Below, piece after piece: positions 58,773-62,584 of a stretch of 62,584 nucleotides of DNA; the first letter of the stretch is position 1, and each line of letters begins with the position of its first letter. The translations under genes and the position numbers were made by a program. The notes below the pieces were generated by a model. It was not told the origin of the DNA. It made no database searches and was given only the letters and a program-made list of their open reading frames with translations. The DNA comes from Paracoccaceae bacterium (GTDB lineage: Bacteria; Pseudomonadota; Alphaproteobacteria; Rhodobacterales; Rhodobacteraceae), in NCBI GenBank assembly GCA_011620265.1, contig WOZM01000079.1, forward strand, positions 1-62,584, read 5' to 3'.

Positions 58773-59317
58773 TCGTCGGTCACGTCCAGATGGTGGTGGG
58801 GTTCCTCGGGCAGTCCGTTGCGCCAGACATCGGCGGCGCGAAAGAGGTAACGCAGCCCGACAACCGCAAGGAAGAGGAAGTAGACCGAGTAGATCGGCAG
58901 CATCTTCACCGGCAGCGTGGCCGAGGATTTGATCCTGAGGATGCGCATCTTCTCGTAACTCGGCCCGATCGACAGCAGGAGGGCTGCCGCGATGGCCGCC
59001 GCGCCGAGGATCGCGAACCATTTGCGGATGCCGGGCCGAACCCAGAAATAGATTATGTCGAAAGTCACGTGGTCACGGTCGCGGACGATGAAGGCATTGC
59101 CCCAGAAGACGATCCAGAGCCACAGGACGAGGCAGAATTCCAGCGTCCAGCCGAAGGGCGAGGCGTCGATGACATGGCCGAGCCGGGCGGCGAACCACTC
59201 CGATCCGACGACATAGCGGACCGCGATCTGCAGGATGAAGGTAGCGAACATGGCGGCCATCATCAGGGCCGCCACGCTTTCGGTGACGCGGGAGAGGGAT
59301 TTCAGGATGCGCTCCAT
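58769..59317 (-). CDS. TRAP transporter small permease (DctQ family)
   Basis: The 182-residue protein has four membrane segments, with AALMMAAMFATFILQIAVRYVV first and the characteristic ECCLVLWLW-like LEFCLVLWLWIVFWGNAF in the second. IYSVYFLFLAVVGLRYLFRA forms the last. It lies 23 bp after the binding-protein gene and overlaps DctM. Role: accessory membrane subunit of the second TRAP importer. Confidence 0.92.
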   Translation of the reverse strand: MERILKSLSRVTESVAALMMAAMFATFILQIAVRYVVGSEWFAARLGHVIDASPFGWTLEFCLVLWLWIVFWGNAFIVRDRDHVTFDIIYFWVRPGIRKWFAILGAAAIAAALLLSIGPSYEKMRILRIKSSATLPVKMLPIYSVYFLFLAVVGLRYLFRAADVWRNGLPEEPHHHLDVTDE

Positions 59318-59340
59318 CGCCGCGCCCTCCCGCCGCCGGG

Positions 59341-60348
59341 TCAGTTGCCGAGCGCGTTGATCTTTTCGAGCACCCCGTCCGGCCAGTCCTTGGCGAAGTC
59401 AGAGCCGAGATAGGCCGACTGCACCGCCGTCCGGAAGGCCGCGACGTCGGGCTCGTATATCTCGAGCCCCTGCTCCTCGAGGAAGGAGACGAGTTCCTCT
59501 TCCTTCTGAAGCTGGTTCTGGCGGCCGAAATCGGCGGTTGCGTCGGCGGCGGCCTGGACCGTCGCCTGCTGTTCGGGCGTCATCGCGTCCCAGGCGGCCT
59601 TCGACAGCGCGATGTAGTTGAGATCGACGAGGTGCGAGGTCAGGATGATCTGCTTCGTCACCTCGTAGAACTTCGCGTCGACCACGGTCGGCAAGGGGTT
59701 GTCCTGCCCGTCCACCGCGCCGGTCTGCAGCGCGGTATAGACCTCGGTGAAGGCCATCGGCGTCGGATTGGCGCCGAGCGCCTTGCCGAGGAACTGCCAG
59801 GCATCGGTGCCGGGCATCCGCAGGTTCACCCCGGCCAGATCGGCGGGCGTCATCACGGTGCGTTCGGATTTCGGCATCCTCAGGTTCACCTGCCGCCGGC
59901 CGAGATACATGACCGAGAGGAGCTTGGCGCCCAGCTCGTCCTCGACCCTCCGCTTGAACGGGTCCATCAGCGGATCGTTGAAGACCGCGACCTGATGGGC
60001 GGCGTCCTGATGGACATAGCCGGCGGTGAAGATCGAGAATTCGGGTATGAAGGTCGCAAGCTCCTGCGCCGAGGTGATCGCCATTTCCAGATCGCCCGAG
60101 GCGATGGCCTCAAGCTCCGTCCCCTGCTGGAACAGCGTGCCGTTCCAGTGCGGCTCGAACTCGGCGAAGTCCGCGACCATCGGCGCGAACTTTTCCAGGA
60201 TGGCGACGGAGCGCTGATCGGTCTCCGACTGCACCGCCGAGAGCCGGAGCTTGATCTTGTCCTGCGCCGCGGCAGGCCCGGCGCCGACGGCAATCACCGT
60301 CGCGGCCGCCATCGTCAGCGCCATCCGGCGCGTTAAGGATGCGAACAT
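59341..60348 (-). CDS. TRAP transporter substrate-binding protein (DctP family)
   Basis: The 335-residue precursor starts at ATG 60348 after GGGAGGAATAT. Its signal peptide RRMALTMAAATVIAVGAGPAAA is followed by IKLRLSAVQSETDQRS, MYLGRRQVNLRMPKSE and the ligand-carboxylate block VNLRMPGTDAWQFLGKALG. NPTPMAFTEVYTALQTGAVDGQDNPL is typical of DctP. The ligand is a carboxylate; the associated aroE and aroQ genes point to quinate, shikimate or dehydroshikimate. It is the first gene of the operon dctP-dctQ-dctM-aroE. Confidence 0.92.
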   Translation of the reverse strand: MFASLTRRMALTMAAATVIAVGAGPAAAQDKIKLRLSAVQSETDQRSVAILEKFAPMVADFAEFEPHWNGTLFQQGTELEAIASGDLEMAITSAQELATFIPEFSIFTAGYVHQDAAHQVAVFNDPLMDPFKRRVEDELGAKLLSVMYLGRRQVNLRMPKSERTVMTPADLAGVNLRMPGTDAWQFLGKALGANPTPMAFTEVYTALQTGAVDGQDNPLPTVVDAKFYEVTKQIILTSHLVDLNYIALSKAAWDAMTPEQQATVQAAADATADFGRQNQLQKEEELVSFLEEQGLEIYEPDVAAFRTAVQSAYLGSDFAKDWPDGVLEKINALGN

Positions 60349-60414
60349 ATATTCCTCCCATGAGCTCCGCCCGACCTCCGCGGGCGGTTGACCGGCGCCC
60401 AGAATACGGGGAAT

Positions 60415-60440
60415 CGGATTCATCTCAACCAATGAATCCG
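60415..60440. promoter_or_regulatory. Inverted repeat in the TRAP/aroE promoter region
   Basis: CGGATTCAT (60415-60423) and ATGAATCCG (60432-60440) are perfect reverse complements with spacer CTCAACCA. The dyad lies about 70 bp upstream of the dctP start codon. It is a candidate operator for one of the two GntR regulators encoded just beyond. Confidence 0.45.
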
Positions 60441-60537
60441 CTTTTGTTGTTGATTGGGAGTTTCATCATACACTCCTATCTTAATCGATTATTTTCAGGC
60501 GCATGACCCGGAGACAGCCTCCACCCGCGCGGAAACG

Positions 60538-61203
60538 CTACTCCTCCGGCTGGCGCAGGCTTTCGGCGACGCCGCCCTCGATATGGGCGCGCAGGATCGC
60601 CTGCGCGCGGCCGGTGTCGCGGTCGAGCGCCGCGGCAAGAAGGCCGCGATGCTCCGCCGCCGCCGTTTCGCCGCGATAGGTCAACCGCCGCATCTGATAG
60701 CGCAGGTACTTGTCGAAGACCGTGCCGTGCGCCTCCAGCAGGGCCTTCGACCCGCAGGCGAGGATCAGCGCCTGGTGGAATTCCCAGTCATATTGCTTCC
60801 AGGTCTCGCGCGCCGAGGTATCGCCCGCCTCCATCCGTTCTTCCATCCGGTGCAACTTGTGATGGGCCGAGACGATCGCGCCTTCCCATTCGGTGTCGCC
60901 TGCCCCGATCGAGAGCGCGAGCGCATGGCTTTCCAGGAGGATCCGCAGATCGGCGATCTCGCGCAGGTTCTCGTCCGACATCGGCGCCACGGAGAAGCCG
61001 CGCTGACCCTCGGCCTCGACCAGGCCTTCGCTTGTCAGCCGGCTCAACGCCTCGCGGATTGTCGAGACGCTGGCGCCATAGTCGGCCTTCATCCGCTCCA
61101 GCCTGAGCCGCGACCCCGCTTCGAGGCGGCCGAAGATGATGTGGCGGCGGATCGCCTCGTAGACGTCGTGGCCGACGAGCCCGGTATCGCTCTGCCGATG
61201 CAT
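60538..61203 (-). CDS. GntR-family (FCD) transcriptional regulator
   Basis: The 221-residue protein has a winged helix-turn-helix (RRHIIFGRLEAGSRLRLERM then YGASVSTIREALSRLTSEGL) and an FCD effector domain (IADLRILLESHALALSIGAG). It is transcribed in the same direction as the TRAP operon, 190 bp upstream of it, and divergently from a second GntR gene. The two regulators share the motif SEGLVEAE-QRGF / [13 protein letters not shown], so they are related. One likely controls the TRAP-aroE operon. Confidence 0.92.
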   Translation of the reverse strand: MHRQSDTGLVGHDVYEAIRRHIIFGRLEAGSRLRLERMKADYGASVSTIREALSRLTSEGLVEAEGQRGFSVAPMSDENLREIADLRILLESHALALSIGAGDTEWEGAIVSAHHKLHRMEERMEAGDTSARETWKQYDWEFHQALILACGSKALLEAHGTVFDKYLRYQMRRLTYRGETAAAEHRGLLAAALDRDTGRAQAILRAHIEGGVAESLRQPEE

Positions 61204-61319
61204 GGTCTTCTCCGTTGTGGCGCCGATACTGCATGCTCCGCATGATCAAGTCCATCATGTCATAGCATCTTGCATAAAATCGATTAATGGCACTATCGTG
61301 TAACAAACGGAGATCACCC

Positions 61320-62015
61320 ATGCCGCGGGCGGGATCAGAGACGAGGCCGGTGAAGGCGACGCGCGCAAGCCGCGTCGCCGAAGAGTTGCGCCTGTCGATC
61401 CTGCGCGGCGATCTGGCGCCCGGCGAGAAGGTCAATCTCGACCGGATGCGGGCGCATTTCGGCGTCTCGCTCAGCCCTCTGCGCGAGGCGATTTCGCGGC
61501 TGGCGACGGTCGGGCTGGTCGAATCCGAGGATCAGCGCGGCTTCCGGATCGCGCCGGTCTCGGCCGAGAACCTCGCCGAAGTGACGCGACTCAGGGCGGA
61601 CCTGGAGGGCCTGGCACTCGGCTACGCGGTCGAACGGGCCGGGATCGACTGGGAAAGCGCCGTCCTGGGCGCGCTGCACCGGCTGAACCGCGTGACCCGC
61701 GATCCCGCGGCCACGGGCGATGTCCGGGAAGCGGCCCATTCGGCCTTTCACCTCGCCCTGATCGAAGGCTGCGGGATGCCGGTGCTGATCGGCTTTTGCC
61801 AAACCCTTCATGACCTCAACCTTCGCTACCTGCGGCTTCATGGCACCGGGCCCGGTGCGGACCGCGACATGGCGGCCGAACATGCGGCGATCGCCGAGGC
61901 CGCCGCGGTGCGCCGCGACGCCGATGCTGCCCGCGCGCTTCTGCGCGGCCATGCCGAACGCACCGGGCGCGACCTTTCCGCAAGAATCGGACAGCCGCCG
62001 GACCTGCCGGCATGA
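61320..62015 (+). CDS. GntR-family (FCD) transcriptional regulator, second copy
   Basis: The 231-residue protein begins at ATG 61320, which has CGGAGATC upstream; an upstream in-frame ATG at 61287 lacks such a site. The helix-turn-helix is [20 protein letters not shown] and the FCD domain contains [20 protein letters not shown] and the metal-site-like [12 protein letters not shown]. It is divergent from the related regulator (116-bp gap) and 43 bp upstream of aroQ. Control of aroQ and perhaps of the TRAP operon is inferred. Confidence 0.9.
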   Translation: MPRAGSETRPVKATRASRVAEELRLSILRGDLAPGEKVNLDRMRAHFGVSLSPLREAISRLATVGLVESEDQRGFRIAPVSAENLAEVTRLRADLEGLALGYAVERAGIDWESAVLGALHRLNRVTRDPAATGDVREAAHSAFHLALIEGCGMPVLIGFCQTLHDLNLRYLRLHGTGPGADRDMAAEHAAIAEAAAVRRDADAARALLRGHAERTGRDLSARIGQPPDLPA

Positions 62016-62058
62016 CCGTCCACCCCAACCCGCTTTTCCGCCACTCCGAGGACCCGAC

Positions 62059-62496
62059 ATGACCAAGCTCATCTACATCCTGAACGGCCCCAATCTGAAC
62101 CTCCTCGGCAAACGCCAGCCCGGGATTTACGGCCACGACACGCTCGCCGATGTCGAGGCGCGCTGCGCCGCCGTCGCGGCCGAGGGCGGTCTGACCTCGA
62201 CGCTGATGCAATCGAACCACGAGGGCCAGATCGTCGACTGGATTCACGAGGCCCGCGATAAAGCCGCCGGGATCATCATCAACCCCGCCGCTTTGTCGCA
62301 TACCTCCATCGCCGTCCTCGACGCGCTGAACGCCTTCGACGGCCCGGTGATCGAGGTCCATATCTCGAACATCCACAAGCGCGAGGCGTTCCGCCACCAC
62401 TCCTATGTCTCGGCCCGCGCCGACGGCGTGATCGCCGGCTGCGGGGTCGAGGGCTATGTGCTGGCGATGCGGCGGATGGCGACGCTTCTGGCATGA
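62059..62496 (+). CDS. aroQ: Type II 3-dehydroquinate dehydratase
   Basis: The 145-residue protein is the usual size for the dodecameric type II enzyme. [18 protein letters not shown] contains the asparagine, catalytic arginine and tyrosine; [27 protein letters not shown] and the histidine loop [17 protein letters not shown] complete the active site. It interconverts 3-dehydroquinate and 3-dehydroshikimate. Its linkage to GntR regulators, a TRAP transporter and aroE suggests a catabolic quinate/shikimate role besides, or instead of, biosynthesis. AGGACCCG precedes the ATG. Confidence 0.95.
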   Translation: MTKLIYILNGPNLNLLGKRQPGIYGHDTLADVEARCAAVAAEGGLTSTLMQSNHEGQIVDWIHEARDKAAGIIINPAALSHTSIAVLDALNAFDGPVIEVHISNIHKREAFRHHSYVSARADGVIAGCGVEGYVLAMRRMATLLA

Positions 62497-62533
62497 CGGC
62501 GCGGATCGCGCGCGCCGGTCCTGCCGGATCATA

Positions 62534-62584
62534 GCGTTTCGGGTTTGCCTTGTATCAGAATTCAAACCTTTTTCGTTCGAATTC
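62534..62584. repeat. Second copy of the nested palindromic element, cut by the window end
   Basis: GCGTTTCGGGTTT (62534-62546) is identical to the outer arm at 32764. Twenty bases from its start, as in the first copy, comes the inner arm ATCAGAATTCAAAC (62554-62567), then the loop CTTTTTC and the start of the opposite arm GTTCGAATTC. The remainder lies outside the window. It follows aroQ by 37 bp. Confidence 0.8.

Noticed and set aside
1-62584. CRISPR arrays, prophage or plasmid replication genes, rRNA, riboswitches
   Set aside because: Both strands were scanned by eye for regularly spaced direct repeats, phage structural genes, replication initiators, rRNA segments and common riboswitch cores. 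None was convincing. A computational scan (Infernal/Rfam) would be needed to exclude small RNAs.

Overview
The window is GC-rich chromosomal DNA that looks like a member of the Rhodobacteraceae (Alphaproteobacteria). The supporting signs are very high third-position GC, ATGA-coupled operons, abundant TRAP and ABC uptake systems beside catabolic enzymes, and three GC hairpins followed by a GTATTTTT/GATATTTTG-type tract. I recall that last element as typical of this family. Nothing resembling a prophage, CRISPR array or replication origin was seen.

Layout. (1) 1-2097: a piece of a probable hydroxyproline degradation locus (FAD amino-acid oxidase, HypD-like deaminase, divergent GntR regulator). 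(2) 2104-12440: a BetI-like repressor divergent from a tightly packed operon. It encodes a glutamate-1-semialdehyde-aminomutase-like aminotransferase, two different Rieske oxygenase alpha subunits, a polyamine-type ABC importer, a DMSP-lyase-like cupin and a phosphoethanolamine-methyltransferase-like enzyme. This looks like an uncharacterised pathway for a methylated onium or polyamine-like compound and is the best candidate for an undescribed system. (3) 12498-14610: 5-formyl-THF cyclo-ligase, then a graveyard of a nitrate-reductase (nar) operon in which narG, narI, a PpiC-type foldase, a carbonic-anhydrase-like gene and a DUF2478 gene have all lost their middles. (4) 15012-22546: a small secreted protein, then a TVP38/mercuric-reductase-like fusion, a CDP-alcohol phosphatidyltransferase, a YnjBCD-type ABC transporter and a polytopic membrane protein, recalling the ydjXYZ/ynjABCDEF neighbourhood of E. 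coli. (5) 22550-34874: a LysR regulator and genes for N-methyl compound breakdown (two dimethylglycine-dehydrogenase-type flavoproteins, a non-pyrrolysine MttB homologue, a beta-hydroxyacid-type dehydrogenase, a GMC oxidoreductase, a HyuA-type protein).

(6) 35011-36216: rlmN, followed by a scar made of a tRNA 3' half and an IS110 transposase remnant. (7) 36831-49654: a complete glucuronide/glucuronate island with two divergent operons: TRAP membrane subunits-GH31-uxuB-uxaC-kdgK, and TRAP binding protein-beta-glucuronidase-GntR-uxuA. A UxuR/ExuR-like operator lies between them. Glucuronides would be imported, cleaved, and converted through fructuronate, mannonate and 2-keto-3-deoxygluconate to KDPG; the KDPG aldolase is not in the window. 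A frameshifted nucleotidyltransferase-fold gene closes the island. (8) 51094-56617: a histidine kinase and response regulator directly upstream of pqqABCDE. (9) 56584-62496: shikimate dehydrogenase, a second TRAP transporter, two divergent GntR regulators and type II dehydroquinase, probably for uptake and use of quinate/shikimate-type compounds.

A nested palindromic repeat occurs at 32764-32848 and again, cut by the window end, at 62534-62584. All functional calls come from reading translations and motifs by eye; no database search was possible.
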